Of a stretch of 64,000 nt of DNA, positions 54,340 to 63,314 are shown piece after piece (position 1 is the first letter of the stretch; each line of letters starts with the position of its first letter). A model generated the notes under the pieces. It was not told where the DNA came from, did not search any database, and saw only the letters and a program-made list of their open reading frames with translations. This stretch comes from Pseudomonas fluorescens (GTDB taxonomy: Bacteria; Pseudomonadota; Gammaproteobacteria; Pseudomonadales; Pseudomonadaceae), in the NCBI RefSeq assembly GCF_902497785.1, contig NZ_CABVHK010000019.1:89088-153087 (forward strand), written 5' to 3'. A program made the translations under genes and the position numbers.

Positions 54340-54380
54340 TTGTCATTTATCGCTAGAAGGTGAGAGGGCAACCGTGTCGA

Positions 54381-55700
54381 TCAGTATCGATAGGTTGCCT
54401 GCACCGAGAACCCATTCGCGCTGTTTTCATAATTGGCGCTGTATTCCGGTTGAAGCCCCGAGTTGTTCGACTGGTTTACCGAGACTTTCGAGTCCCAGAG
54501 ATAACCGTAAGCGAAGTCTATCGTCAGGTCGGCGCTCGGTGAATAAGCGCCGCCCAAGGTCACGGCCTGGCGGTTGCCCACCGGAACGCGCACGCTGCGA
54601 TTGTCATTGCCCACTGGCGAGGGATCGTAGGCGTAACCTGCGCGGAGCAGCCATTGCGGGTTCAATTGATACGAGGCACCCACCGCGCTGCTCCAGGTGT
54701 CGTGCCAGTTCATGAGTTCGGTCACAGTCCCCATGCCCACCGCCTGGCCCAGGGGGGGAACACCGCTGTTGATTGCCTGCACCTGCTGGATCCGGCTCCA
54801 GCGTGTCCAGGTGGTGCCCAGGTATCCGGTCCAGCGACTATTGAATCGATGGGTGATGGACGTATCCACTGACTCGGGCATCGTGATGTCTATTGTGTTG
54901 TCATAATTCCCGTCCAGCGGAACAGCGCTCGGGGAGCCGGACACTTGAGTATGTCCTTTGAGGTGATAGCTCACCTTCGAGTGGTAAGTAATCCCCCAGC
55001 GGGTTGCCTCACTGATGTCCACCAACAGGCCGAGGTTGTAGCCAATTGCCGTGTCATCGCCTTTGACCGTGACCTGTGTGTCCTGGCCATTGTTCAGCGC
55101 GCCGGTGGCCATGTCATTTTGAAGCTTTGCATCGAAACGATTCAGGGTCGGTCCGCCACCAACGGATACGTAATCATTGATCCGATAGGCAAGGGTGGGC
55201 TGCAGGGTTATCTCTTTGGTCGTGCTATAGGAACCGTGGTAGCGGCCCTGAAAACTGCTCTCGTAATCATTGATCAGGCCACTCGGAGCATAGAGGCCCA
55301 CACCAATGGAAAAACGATCGTCCAGTGGCGTCGACATATAAGCGAAGGGCACCACCCCCAGGGGAACGGAGTCGCCCTTGTTGGTTCCCGCGACATTGCT
55401 CTGCGCATCGCTGATGTCGTTGCTCACGGAGATGATCGCTGCACCGCCCGAAATCTCACTGCGCTGCAACTTGGTCAGGCCCGCCGGGTTTCCATAAAGG
55501 GTGCTGGCGTCCAGTGCCGAAGAAGACCTCCCCGCATAAGCCGTTCCGGCGCTGCTTGCACTTTGTTCGTTCAACCCAATGCCATTGGCGCCCGCGGTGG
55601 TTGATGCGCCAAGTATGGCCACGGCGCCGATTAACTTGATCCAGCGAGCCAACGCTGATTGAACACAGGGGCGCAGGACTGCACGGTTATTCACGTTCAT
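54381..55700 (-). CDS. FadL/TodX-type outer-membrane transporter
   Basis: A 439-residue protein from ATG 55700 (AGAGGTGG upstream). A long signal peptide (IKLIGAVAILGASTTAGA) is followed by NGIGLNEQSASSAGTAYAGRSSSALDASTLYGNPAGL, the hatch start of the FadL/TodX family, which admits fatty acids or aromatic hydrocarbons through the outer membrane. The barrel ends in a C-terminal aromatic pair (ATYRY). It lies behind the acyl-CoA synthetase operon on the same strand, with a possible terminator between, so it should import the hydrophobic substrate of that pathway. Confidence 0.9.
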   Translation of the reverse strand: MNVNNRAVLRPCVQSALARWIKLIGAVAILGASTTAGANGIGLNEQSASSAGTAYAGRSSSALDASTLYGNPAGLTKLQRSEISGGAAIISVSNDISDAQSNVAGTNKGDSVPLGVVPFAYMSTPLDDRFSIGVGLYAPSGLINDYESSFQGRYHGSYSTTKEITLQPTLAYRINDYVSVGGGPTLNRFDAKLQNDMATGALNNGQDTQVTVKGDDTAIGYNLGLLVDISEATRWGITYHSKVSYHLKGHTQVSGSPSAVPLDGNYDNTIDITMPESVDTSITHRFNSRWTGYLGTTWTRWSRIQQVQAINSGVPPLGQAVGMGTVTELMNWHDTWSSAVGASYQLNPQWLLRAGYAYDPSPVGNDNRSVRVPVGNRQAVTLGGAYSPSADLTIDFAYGYLWDSKVSVNQSNNSGLQPEYSANYENSANGFSVQATYRY

Positions 55701-55792
55701 TTTCCACCTCTTATTTTTTTTGTCGGTTGTACGCAGGCAAGGCTTTGCCGTGCCGTGCACCTTTCAGTGCCGGCTGGAGTGGGTTGTGAAAA

Positions 55793-55818
55793 GGGCCCTG
55801 ACCGCTCAAGACAGGGCT
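55793..55818 (-). terminator. Terminator candidate after the acyl-CoA synthetase gene
   Basis: On the minus strand GCCCTG (55817-55812) and CAGGGC (55800-55795) form a stem around 11 bases, followed by CCTTTTC. It lies between the synthetase gene and the FadL-type gene and may separate their transcripts in part. Confidence 0.5.
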
Positions 55819-55853
55819 GGTTTGCTGGACTTACGGAGGCGCGTGGGCGCTCA

Positions 55854-57752
55854 TCAAAGCCACTCGACCTGAAAGCTGTATCGTCCCAACAGCGGCGCCA
55901 GCACTTCCTGGCGGGTGCCGGCCTTGATGCGGGCGACATGCCCACGACGACTGTCCTGCACGACCTCCACGGCAATATCGCAAAGGCCCAGGCGGTCCAC
56001 TTCCTGCTGGACGACTCTGCCTATCTCGCGCTGCTGCAAGGCCGGTTTGAAAATCTTGCCCACGGCGGTGAGTGGCAGCGCTTCGACAATTTCAATGCGC
56101 TTGGGAACGGCTGCCCGCTCGCTGATGTGGAGCTGAGCGAACACCTGAAGGTCTTGCGCGTTGCAGGTCTGCCCGGGCCGCAGTTGCACGTAGCCGACCG
56201 GCACTTCACCCGAGTAAGCGTCGGGGCTGCCGATTGCAGCGGCCAGGGCAACCGCCGGATGCCTCTGCAATGCCTCTTCGATTTGCTTCGGATCGATATT
56301 GTGGCCGCCTCGAATAATCAGCTCTTTCTTGCGCCCGGTCAGCCAAAAGTAACCCTGCGCATCCTGGCGACCCAGATCGCCCGTATTGAGCCAGCGCTGC
56401 ACGTCGATGTCGATCCACAGGCCTTGGTTGTGACTGTGTTCCAGATAACCCTCGAACAGGTTGGGGCCGCTGATCGTGATCAGGCCGATCTCGTCCACGT
56501 CGGCGTCGCGCACGTATTCTCCCGCCTCATTGAGCAAGACAGCGCGCATGGCCTGATAGGCAATTCGTATCCCGATTGAGCCGACATGACGTTCGCCATG
56601 GGGCGGATTGACCGAGGACACGCAGGCGCCTTCCGTGAGGCCATAACCTTCGAGAATCTTCACCCCGGTCTGGTCCTCGAACTCCCGAAACAGCTCAACC
56701 GGCAACGGTGCGGCACCGCACAATGCGTAGCGCAGACTGGCCAGGTCGCGGCCCTGCGACTCATGCTGCAAAAGCGCGGCATAGACGGTGGGCACGCCGG
56801 AGAAGAAGTTGATGCCGAAGTGCTCCACCATCTCCCAGAAGCGGGCGATCACACCCTCGCCGCGAAAGCCCTGAGGCGTGCCGAGGATGACGTGATCACC
56901 CTGGGTCCAGGGCATCAAGCCTGTGACCAGCTGTCCGTTGACATGGAACAGTGGCAGCCCGCAAAAAATTACTTGGGCACTGTGGCGTGGCTGCAAGTGC
57001 GTGGCCATGGCCCAGGCGTTGAAAACCTCCGACCCGTGGCTGCGCACCGCAATCTTGGGCAGCCCGGTGGTGCCACCGGTGCAGAAATAAGAAGAGCGTT
57101 CAGCCGGAAGAATTTGCCGGGCGCTCTTGAGGTGCGTGCCAGGCTGAGTGTCCATCAGGGCTCGCAAACCGTGAATTGTGGCACCGCTGTGCAGTTCGCG
57201 TTCCTCGCGTGCCAGGGATACAAGGGCTTCACCCTGTGCGACCCCCACATAAGGTGCCATATCGACCCACACTACGTGCTTGATCGCGGGCAGTTGATTC
57301 AGCTGCGAGGCCAGTTTGGGCCACAAGTCGCTGCCCGGAGCCGGTGCGAGCGTGACCACTACGCTCGCGTTGGCGGCCTGCAGCAAACCCGCCATTTGCC
57401 TGGCCTCCAGCAGTGGATTGATCGCCATGACGATACCCGCCGCTTCGCCGCCCCAGATGGTGAAGTGGGTTTCCGGCAGGTTGGGCAGGATGAAGGCAAT
57501 CACATCCCCCGAAGCGATTCCCAGGTCGTGGAAGGCATTCGCGGCGCGGGTGATATCGGCGAAGAGCTCGCCATAGCTCCAGTGGTGGGTGCGCCTGAAA
57601 TCCGAGGCATCGGCGAAGTAACTCAGCGCCGGCGCATTCGGCGTGCGCTCGGCCGTGCGTCTCAGGGCTTCATAAGTGCTGGACGCCAGGCCACGATCCG
57701 ACAAGGGGACTCGTTCGAGATGCTCGATGTCGCTCAAGGATTTGATGGTCAT
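55854..57752 (-). CDS. Acyl-CoA synthetase (AMP-forming)
   Basis: A 632-residue ANL-superfamily enzyme from ATG 57752, whose A is shared with the stop codon of the preceding gene. Motifs are complete: the phosphate loop SSYFCTGGTTGLPKIAVRSH, GYGLTEGACVSS, LNTGDLGRQDAQG, GRKKELIIRGGHNID and the catalytic Lys in AVGKIFKPAL. It would activate an aromatic or fatty acid as CoA thioester in the cytoplasm. It ends the VOC - FAH - synthetase operon; the FadL-like transporter is next, supporting a hydrophobic acid as substrate. Confidence 0.9.
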   Translation of the reverse strand: MTIKSLSDIEHLERVPLSDRGLASSTYEALRRTAERTPNAPALSYFADASDFRRTHHWSYGELFADITRAANAFHDLGIASGDVIAFILPNLPETHFTIWGGEAAGIVMAINPLLEARQMAGLLQAANASVVVTLAPAPGSDLWPKLASQLNQLPAIKHVVWVDMAPYVGVAQGEALVSLAREERELHSGATIHGLRALMDTQPGTHLKSARQILPAERSSYFCTGGTTGLPKIAVRSHGSEVFNAWAMATHLQPRHSAQVIFCGLPLFHVNGQLVTGLMPWTQGDHVILGTPQGFRGEGVIARFWEMVEHFGINFFSGVPTVYAALLQHESQGRDLASLRYALCGAAPLPVELFREFEDQTGVKILEGYGLTEGACVSSVNPPHGERHVGSIGIRIAYQAMRAVLLNEAGEYVRDADVDEIGLITISGPNLFEGYLEHSHNQGLWIDIDVQRWLNTGDLGRQDAQGYFWLTGRKKELIIRGGHNIDPKQIEEALQRHPAVALAAAIGSPDAYSGEVPVGYVQLRPGQTCNAQDLQVFAQLHISERAAVPKRIEIVEALPLTAVGKIFKPALQQREIGRVVQQEVDRLGLCDIAVEVVQDSRRGHVARIKAGTRQEVLAPLLGRYSFQVEWL

Positions 57753-58711
57753 CAGGCTTCTTCTCCCACGACCCGATTGCGTTGCACGCCAAGGTCTATC
57801 ACCCCATCGGCGCTGCGAATGCGCGCTTCGACCACGTCGCCCGGCTTGAGATATTGCGTCCGGCTCTCCTGGGCCTTGAGGAACAGTTTCCACTTGGTGG
57901 CTTCCGGCATCAGGGCGGCGATACGCTGTTTGGCGGGGGAGGGAATGGTCAGCGCGCAACCCGCCGGCGTGCCGGTGGCGATCAGGTCGCCGATGGCCAG
58001 GTCTTGCACACCGGACAGCTCGGTGAGGGTTTCGGCGGGGCCGAAAACCAGGTTGGCGGTGCTGTCGCTCTGGCGCACCTCGTCGTTCACCGTCAGGCGC
58101 AGCTGCAGTGCCTTGAGGTAATGCATGTCTTTGGCACCCAGAAGGCAGAGGTAAGGACCGACCGGGCCAAACGTGCGGAAGCTCTTGCCCTTGTAGAACT
58201 GCATTTGAGGAATCTGAATGTCGCGGGCTGAGTAGTCGTTGACGATGACAACGCCGGCGATGAACTCATGCAGGTTGGCGTCGGTGACCGACACGGAACC
58301 GTTGATGGCGCGTTTAATTACCAGCCCCAGCTCGATCTCGTAGTCAAGAAAGCGCACGGTGCGCGGCTTGATCAGGTCGCTGTCAGCGGCCACCAGGCAA
58401 CTGGTTGCCTTGGTGAAGATCATGTTGAATTTCTTCGCGTCGGGGTCCATGCCCGACTCGATCATGTGCTGACGGTAGTTGGCGCCCTGGCAGACGAACT
58501 GCTGGTTGCGGGTCACCGGCGACAGCAGTTTCACGTCGCGCTCATCCAGTTCCGGACCTTGCAGTTGGGCGAGGTCGTCGAGCGTGTTCTGGCGAATGAA
58601 ATCACCGGTGGTTTCAAATGTACCGGGGACCACCGTGATGCGACCTTGGCGCAACACGCCCCAGTGAATACCGTTCTCAAATTCAAAGCGGACGACGTGT
58701 ACAGCAGACAT
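57752..58711 (-). CDS. Fumarylacetoacetate hydrolase family protein
   Basis: A 319-residue enzyme. ATG 58711 is chosen because AGGAGT lies seven bases upstream and the length is usual for the family. Core motifs are QFVCQGANYRQHM, FLDYEIELGLVI with the metal-binding Glu pair, VNDYSARDIQ, and DLIATGTPAGCA. It would hydrolyse or decarboxylate a ring-cleavage product of the adjacent VOC dioxygenase. The frame stays open for 55 further codons that read like a Tat signal peptide (RRDVLKAGALLAGGALIYG); see findings. The stop overlaps the synthetase start by one base. Confidence 0.85.
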   Translation of the reverse strand: MSAVHVVRFEFENGIHWGVLRQGRITVVPGTFETTGDFIRQNTLDDLAQLQGPELDERDVKLLSPVTRNQQFVCQGANYRQHMIESGMDPDAKKFNMIFTKATSCLVAADSDLIKPRTVRFLDYEIELGLVIKRAINGSVSVTDANLHEFIAGVVIVNDYSARDIQIPQMQFYKGKSFRTFGPVGPYLCLLGAKDMHYLKALQLRLTVNDEVRQSDSTANLVFGPAETLTELSGVQDLAIGDLIATGTPAGCALTIPSPAKQRIAALMPEATKWKLFLKAQESRTQYLKPGDVVEARIRSADGVIDLGVQRNRVVGEEA

Positions 58712-58886
58712 TGAAGGTACTCCTGGAGCAATGTTTGTCCCGCGCTCGATGGCGCGAGAACCGGTTTGTTGTTCAGAGGGTGGGCTGGCATTTCCGTAGA
58801 TCAACGCGCCGCCGGCGAGCAGGGCACCGGCTTTCAGCACGTCCCGCCGGCCATATCGGACTCGATTGCGTGACATGACGGCGGCC

Positions 58887-59978
58887 CTAGCCAAACATCC
58901 GCATTAGCGTAATCAACTTGCGAAGGGTCACGTCCGGGCTGTGCCGCAGGTTGCTGATCAACGCACGCAGATGAGCGAAGCTCATTTTCGGTTTGGTAAA
59001 GCGCTTGGGCATGCGCTGCCCCCACTGCGCCATGGCCTCGGGGCTCACGGCATGAATGCCGGTAGGCTGAGCGGCCGTGAAGATGTCCCCGTCGCAGTAA
59101 TGCTCGTGTTTATCGCCCCAGGGGTCTTGCCAGTAATCGAAGATCTGACTGCCGAGAATGTGCCGGCCGATGCCCCATGAGTGATCCCATCCGCGTTCTC
59201 GCAGGACGCGCTGGCCCATTCCCACGGCGTCGGCATCGACGACCTCGTAGGCGCTATGGCTGTAGGTCGCCATGAACCCTTGCGCTATCGCGAGGGTGTG
59301 GTGCGCCGTGGCCGTTTCGCCGAGGTCAAGACGCAGGAAGGTGACGATGGGGCTGCCATCGGGCAGGACCTGCACATCGCTGGGAATAAACCCGAAGTGC
59401 CGCGTATACCAGGCACAAGTCGCCTGGTAGTCGGCCACTTCAATCACGATATGGCCCAGTCTGAGGACGTCGGGTGCGGTGGTCGGCGGGCGTTGCGTGG
59501 CGTTGATTCGCGGTTGCTCCAGCGCCAGGTTCCAGCGCAAGGGTGCTCGGTGTGGAAGCGCCTTGCCGGGTGTCTGAGCGCAAACGGCTTCAACGATAAA
59601 TCCGGAAGGATCGGTCAGCCTGACGCAAAACCCTCCACCGGGATGTTCGGATTTTTCGAGCGATGACGAACCCGGGATTCGAGCCAGCTTTTCCAGGTCG
59701 GCGATGGACTGCACGGCCAGCCCGAACCCGACAAAACGTGCACGCTCGGCACGTTCGACCCGGTAGCAATAGGCCGTGGCTTCGGTGGCGCGCAGGTAGA
59801 GCGTCTCGGCATCCTGCCGACTGACCTTCAGGCCGAAGTCGGTCAGGAAGCGCGCCGCCTCATTCAAGTCCGGCCTTTGAAAGATCAGGTGAGTCAAGCC
59901 TTGAGCCTTGACTGTTGGCTGCGGATGCCGGGCAGGTTGGGGTGTGGTCAACCGGCGGAACTCGGTTCTGTTGTTCAT
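58887..59978 (-). CDS. VOC family extradiol dioxygenase (2,3-dihydroxybiphenyl dioxygenase-like)
   Basis: A 363-residue protein with two VOC modules. Metal ligands appear in the second: His176 (LGHIVIEV), His241 (YSHSAYEV) and Glu292 (KHEHYCDGD), the 2-His-1-Glu iron site of type I extradiol enzymes. It likely cleaves a catechol made by the MhpA-like hydroxylase encoded upstream. It heads an operon with the FAH-family and synthetase genes, and follows the TetR gene after 84 bases that contain a small hairpin. Confidence 0.85.
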   Translation of the reverse strand: MNNRTEFRRLTTPQPARHPQPTVKAQGLTHLIFQRPDLNEAARFLTDFGLKVSRQDAETLYLRATEATAYCYRVERAERARFVGFGLAVQSIADLEKLARIPGSSSLEKSEHPGGGFCVRLTDPSGFIVEAVCAQTPGKALPHRAPLRWNLALEQPRINATQRPPTTAPDVLRLGHIVIEVADYQATCAWYTRHFGFIPSDVQVLPDGSPIVTFLRLDLGETATAHHTLAIAQGFMATYSHSAYEVVDADAVGMGQRVLRERGWDHSWGIGRHILGSQIFDYWQDPWGDKHEHYCDGDIFTAAQPTGIHAVSPEAMAQWGQRMPKRFTKPKMSFAHLRALISNLRHSPDVTLRKLITLMRMFG

Positions 59979-60018
59979 TGTTGTTGTTTTCCGGATTTTT
60001 GGGCAAAGCTGTCCCGAA

Positions 60019-60035
60019 CCCCTGAAAAACAGGGG
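60019..60035 (-). promoter_or_regulatory. Small hairpin between TetR and VOC dioxygenase genes
   Basis: CCCCTG (60019-60024) and CAGGGG (60030-60035) pair around AAAAA. On the minus strand no T tract follows. It may be an mRNA processing or attenuation point between regulator and enzyme genes. Confidence 0.4.
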
Positions 60036-60062
60036 CGTTATCGGGTTGAATCAGTGACTAAT

Positions 60063-60677
60063 TCAGTCGAGCGGCGGAAGTGTCGGCAGCTCGGAGGTCG
60101 CCAACGCACGCGCTTCATCGGGCGGCACACCCAGTGCCCGCAACACCAGCTCGGCGGTGTCGGAGCCCGATTCGCGCCACGTTCTGTGACCTTCCAGTAC
60201 GAGGAAAATCGAGCCGAGGACACTGCTCGAAATCATCGTCAGCACCGGGAGCAATTGCGCCTGCTGAAAGCTGTACCGACCACTTGAAAGGCCCTGCAGG
60301 AGATCCGTGGTCGCCTGGCTGCTGAACATTTCGCGCAGCGCAGAATTGCTCATGGCGAACTTGTGAATGAACGCCCCCCACTGGGATTCCTCGTGAGCTC
60401 GACGAATGAACAGACGAATGCCATTGGCCAGGCGCTGAGCCGGATCGGACACCGAATCGAAGCTCTTGCTGACGCGCTCATGCATCTCTTTTGCGAGATG
60501 ACTGGCAACGGCTTCGAACAGGTTCTCGATGCTCTCGATATTGCTATAGACCGTTCCGCGCGCCACACCGGCCGCTTGTGCGAGGTCGAGGATGTTCACT
60601 TGCGAGGTGCCTCTTTCAGCGAACAGGCGAAAGGCGGCTTGATGGATACGGCGCTGTGTCGGGTTTAGGGATTCCAC
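60063..60677 (-). CDS. TetR family transcriptional regulator (first of two)
   Basis: A 204-residue protein with a clear TetR helix-turn-helix at the N-terminus (IHQAAFRLFAERGTSQVNILDLAQAAGVARGTVYSNIESIENLFEAV). The C-terminal ligand domain is not close to any type I recognise. It heads the minus-strand set with VOC, FAH and synthetase genes. Two related palindromes, 60710-60729 and 60822-60837, lie upstream of its start, the nearer one 33 bases away, which points to autoregulation and control of the same operon. Confidence 0.92.
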   Translation of the reverse strand: MESLNPTQRRIHQAAFRLFAERGTSQVNILDLAQAAGVARGTVYSNIESIENLFEAVASHLAKEMHERVSKSFDSVSDPAQRLANGIRLFIRRAHEESQWGAFIHKFAMSNSALREMFSSQATTDLLQGLSSGRYSFQQAQLLPVLTMISSSVLGSIFLVLEGHRTWRESGSDTAELVLRALGVPPDEARALATSELPTLPPLD

Positions 60678-60709
60678 GGGTGCTCTCTCCAGGATTACCT
60701 TGTGAACTC

Positions 60710-60729
60710 ATTGAACACGCGTGTTCAAT
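60710..60729. promoter_or_regulatory. Perfect 20-bp palindrome, TetR operator candidate 1
   Basis: ATTGAACACGCGTGTTCAAT is fully self-complementary and lies 33 bases upstream of the TetR start codon (60677). Its core, TGAACAC-GTGTTCA, recurs in diverged form at 60822. Confidence 0.82.
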
Positions 60730-60821
60730 TTGCGTCAAGCAGGTTTTTTTGAATTGAGCGGGTGTTTGATGAGCGGCAAGAGATGGGGCCGCAAAAGTGA
60801 AGGCTGCGGGGGAGTTATAAA

Positions 60822-60837
60822 TGAACACGTATGTTCA
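60822..60837. promoter_or_regulatory. Second palindrome, TetR operator candidate 2
   Basis: TGAACACGTATGTTCA has six-base perfect arms (TGAACA / TGTTCA) and shares the core of the site at 60710-60729, about 110 bases away. It lies between the two TetR genes. Confidence 0.72.
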
Positions 60838-60868
60838 CTTATCTAGTGGTTCCGGGTCTTCGTCAGCG

Positions 60869-61525
60869 CTATTGCGATTGGACGGGCAGCGGTTTGCCTG
60901 CGATTTTCCTGGCTTTGGCGGGTGATACCCCCAGCGCCTTGAGAATGATTTCAGCGACCTTCAGGTCGTGCTCCGCCACTGCACGCCCCTCGATCACCGA
61001 GCGCATGGCACCGGTGGTACAGGAAAGGACCATGTCGAGGGCGATTCCTTCGTCCTCGTAAGCGAGCGTACCCGCGCGCAGCCCTTCACGCAGGTCGGCG
61101 AGGACGTGGGCGGCCAACCGCGAGCGCATGGCCTGATCGAAATGGATGATGCGCAGCAGGGCGTTGGCCCATGCGTGGTCGTCGGCAGCCCGACAGACAA
61201 ACATGCGCACGCCGATCGACAGCCGCTGCGCGCCGCAGCGCACGTCCGTGCTGAGGGCTGCAATGGCATCGGAGAATTCCGCGGCCATGGCAATGCCGAC
61301 CGCTTCGAGCACTTCATCGCGCGTTCGAAAGTAGTTGTAGATGGTGCCATTGGAGACCGCCGCTTCGGCAGCCACTTCGAGCAGCGCAATCTCCCCGACC
61401 TCCTTGCGTGCGACGAGACGCAATGCCGCGTCCACCAGGCCGCGACGGGTGCGTTCACGTTTCTTGTGACCTCTGGTGAGAGATTCCGGCGCGGTCACTT
61501 CTGAAGGAGGTGTGGAGGGGGGCAT
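60869..61525 (-). CDS. TetR family transcriptional regulator (second of two)
   Basis: A 218-residue protein from ATG 61525, which starts two bases after the stop codon of the MhpA-like hydroxylase gene, so they are co-transcribed. The helix-turn-helix reads LVDAALRLVARKEVGEIALLEVAAEAAVSNGTIYNYFRTRDEVLEAV. The ligand domain ends in VSPAKARKIAGKPLPVQSQ. It probably controls the hydroxylase gene it travels with, and perhaps the rest of the cluster; the two TetR proteins are not closely similar outside the DNA-binding part. Confidence 0.9.
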   Translation of the reverse strand: MPPSTPPSEVTAPESLTRGHKKRERTRRGLVDAALRLVARKEVGEIALLEVAAEAAVSNGTIYNYFRTRDEVLEAVGIAMAAEFSDAIAALSTDVRCGAQRLSIGVRMFVCRAADDHAWANALLRIIHFDQAMRSRLAAHVLADLREGLRAGTLAYEDEGIALDMVLSCTTGAMRSVIEGRAVAEHDLKVAEIILKALGVSPAKARKIAGKPLPVQSQ

Positions 61526-61527
61526 GT

Positions 61528-63186
61528 TCAGGCTCGAAGTCGAGGGGGCTCGCTGATGGTAATGGAAACGGGCTCGGAAGTGGCGTCGGCGCTCGCGAGC
61601 AGGTGCTGACATTCCCGGATCAGACGGCCTGCTTCCGTGGCGGGGACGTGGTGCATGATGATCCGGTCCGGGCGAACCGCGACCAGCGTGCCTTTGGCCG
61701 CCAGCGGCAGGATGTCATGGTTCAGGTCTTCGATGAAGTCGCATCGGCCGCTTTCGCGCTGGCCGTACGTCTTGATCTGCAGGAAGTGGCCGCCGGTTTT
61801 TTCCCAGGAGACGATTTGCGCAGGTGTCAGCACGGACAGCGGGTCAATTCCGAACCCGACCAGAGTCAGGTCGTTGCCAAGGGCATCGTCGCTCAGTCTG
61901 ATCTGCTGTTGCATGTTACGAACCCACGCCTGAGGAAACAGACCGCCGCGAACCAGTTTGTCGCCACGCTGATGCGGCATGAAAAGGCCGTGTTTGAAGG
62001 TGTTCTTTGGCTTGATGTCCAGCTGCTCGAAATAACGCCTGGTCGCGGGAGTCAGTGCGAGTATGCGCATCAGGCCGTGAACGAAAAATGCGCCGATCCT
62101 GTTTCTGGGCATCACCAGACGACCCATGAGTTTCGCCAGATCAATCATCGCCTGGGCGTGGGGGCGCCGCTCTGCATCGTAAGTGTCGAGCACCGAAGGC
62201 GCGGCATAACCGCGAAGGACCCAGGCCAGTTTCCAGGCCAGGTTGGCGCCATCTCGGAGCCCTGCGACAAGACCTTGTCCGACAAAGGGCGGGGTGATGT
62301 GCGCGGCATCGCCGGCGAGGAAAGTGCGTCCCTTGCTGAAGGTGTTGCAGCAACGCGCGTGGAATCGATAAACCGCTTTGCGCTCGATTTCCAGCTCCTG
62401 CGGGTCAATCCAGGGAGCGATCAGGCGGGCGATGCTTTCCGGGCTTTCCAGTTCCTCGCGCGATTCGCCGGGCTGGAGCATGAACTCCCAACGTTCCCTG
62501 CCGCCCGGGGCGGGCATGTGCGGCGTTGGACGCTGTGGATCACAGATAAACTCGATGTGATCAATCGCTGTTTGATGGCGGTTCTTGATATCGACAATGA
62601 GCCAGTCTTCCGCGTAGGTCTGTCCTTCGAATTCCTCGCCAATCAGTGCCCTGACCCTGGAGCTTGCGCCGTCCGCACCTACCAGATAACGGGCGCGGAC
62701 GGAATGCATCTGGCCATTCTGATCGCGCAGGGTGGCAACCACACCGTCTGCCTCCTCGAGCAGGTTCTCGAGCTCGAAGCCCCCCAGGCTGTTCACTGAT
62801 TTCAACCGGGAAACCTGGCTGCGCATCGCGTGTTCGAGGTCGGGTTGATAGAAGGTCACCAGTTTCGGATGGCCGTCGATACAGCCCGCCGTGTCGGCCC
62901 GACCGAATTGCCCGAGGACCGGGGAGTGCATCTTCACCTCAGGGATGGCGATCTTCTCGAATGCGTCGTCCGATAATCCTGCCAGTTGCAGGATGCGCAG
63001 CGCCTCGTTGTCCAGCGCAATGGCGCGGGGCATCAGCAACACCTCGTGGCTTTTGTCCAGCACCAGTGTCTCTATCCCATAGCGGCCGAGCAGCGCCGCG
63101 ATGGTCGCACCGACCGGACCGTTGCCGACGATCAGCACATCGACGGTGGCAGGCGGCAGTTCGGAAAGGTTCTTGTTGTTGTTCAT
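61528..63186 (-). CDS. FAD-dependent aromatic hydroxylase, MhpA-like
   Basis: A 552-residue flavoprotein. FAD-binding GNGPVG is at residues 21-26, the DG motif is YLVGADGASSRVRAL, and FLAGDAAHITPPFVGQGLVAGLRDGANLAWKL is the second FAD motif; the C-terminus is a thioredoxin-like extension. Size and pattern match 3-(3-hydroxyphenyl)propionate hydroxylase MhpA and related phenol hydroxylases, which make a catechol for extradiol cleavage. A TetR gene follows two bases later. The ring-cleavage partner is probably the VOC enzyme at 58887-59978. Substrate is not proven. Confidence 0.88.
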   Translation of the reverse strand: MNNNKNLSELPPATVDVLIVGNGPVGATIAALLGRYGIETLVLDKSHEVLLMPRAIALDNEALRILQLAGLSDDAFEKIAIPEVKMHSPVLGQFGRADTAGCIDGHPKLVTFYQPDLEHAMRSQVSRLKSVNSLGGFELENLLEEADGVVATLRDQNGQMHSVRARYLVGADGASSRVRALIGEEFEGQTYAEDWLIVDIKNRHQTAIDHIEFICDPQRPTPHMPAPGGRERWEFMLQPGESREELESPESIARLIAPWIDPQELEIERKAVYRFHARCCNTFSKGRTFLAGDAAHITPPFVGQGLVAGLRDGANLAWKLAWVLRGYAAPSVLDTYDAERRPHAQAMIDLAKLMGRLVMPRNRIGAFFVHGLMRILALTPATRRYFEQLDIKPKNTFKHGLFMPHQRGDKLVRGGLFPQAWVRNMQQQIRLSDDALGNDLTLVGFGIDPLSVLTPAQIVSWEKTGGHFLQIKTYGQRESGRCDFIEDLNHDILPLAAKGTLVAVRPDRIIMHHVPATEAGRLIRECQHLLASADATSEPVSITISEPPRLRA

Positions 63187-63287
63187 CTCGAGCCCTTGTT
63201 GTGATTGAAGTCGTGAGGCGCGCAGGTCTCATCGTCAGGCAGGGTCAAGATATGTAAAACTGAGACAAGTTTCAATATTGAATTATT

Positions 63288-63314
63288 TGTCATTAATCTT
63301 TCAGATCAATGACA
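63288..63314. promoter_or_regulatory. Interrupted palindrome upstream of the MhpA-like gene
   Basis: TGTCATT-A-ATCT-TTC-AGAT-C-AATGACA: arms pair at 11 of 12 positions around a 3-base centre. It lies 102 bases before the hydroxylase start and could be an operator, or a hairpin at the end of the phnX transcript. Confidence 0.6.
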
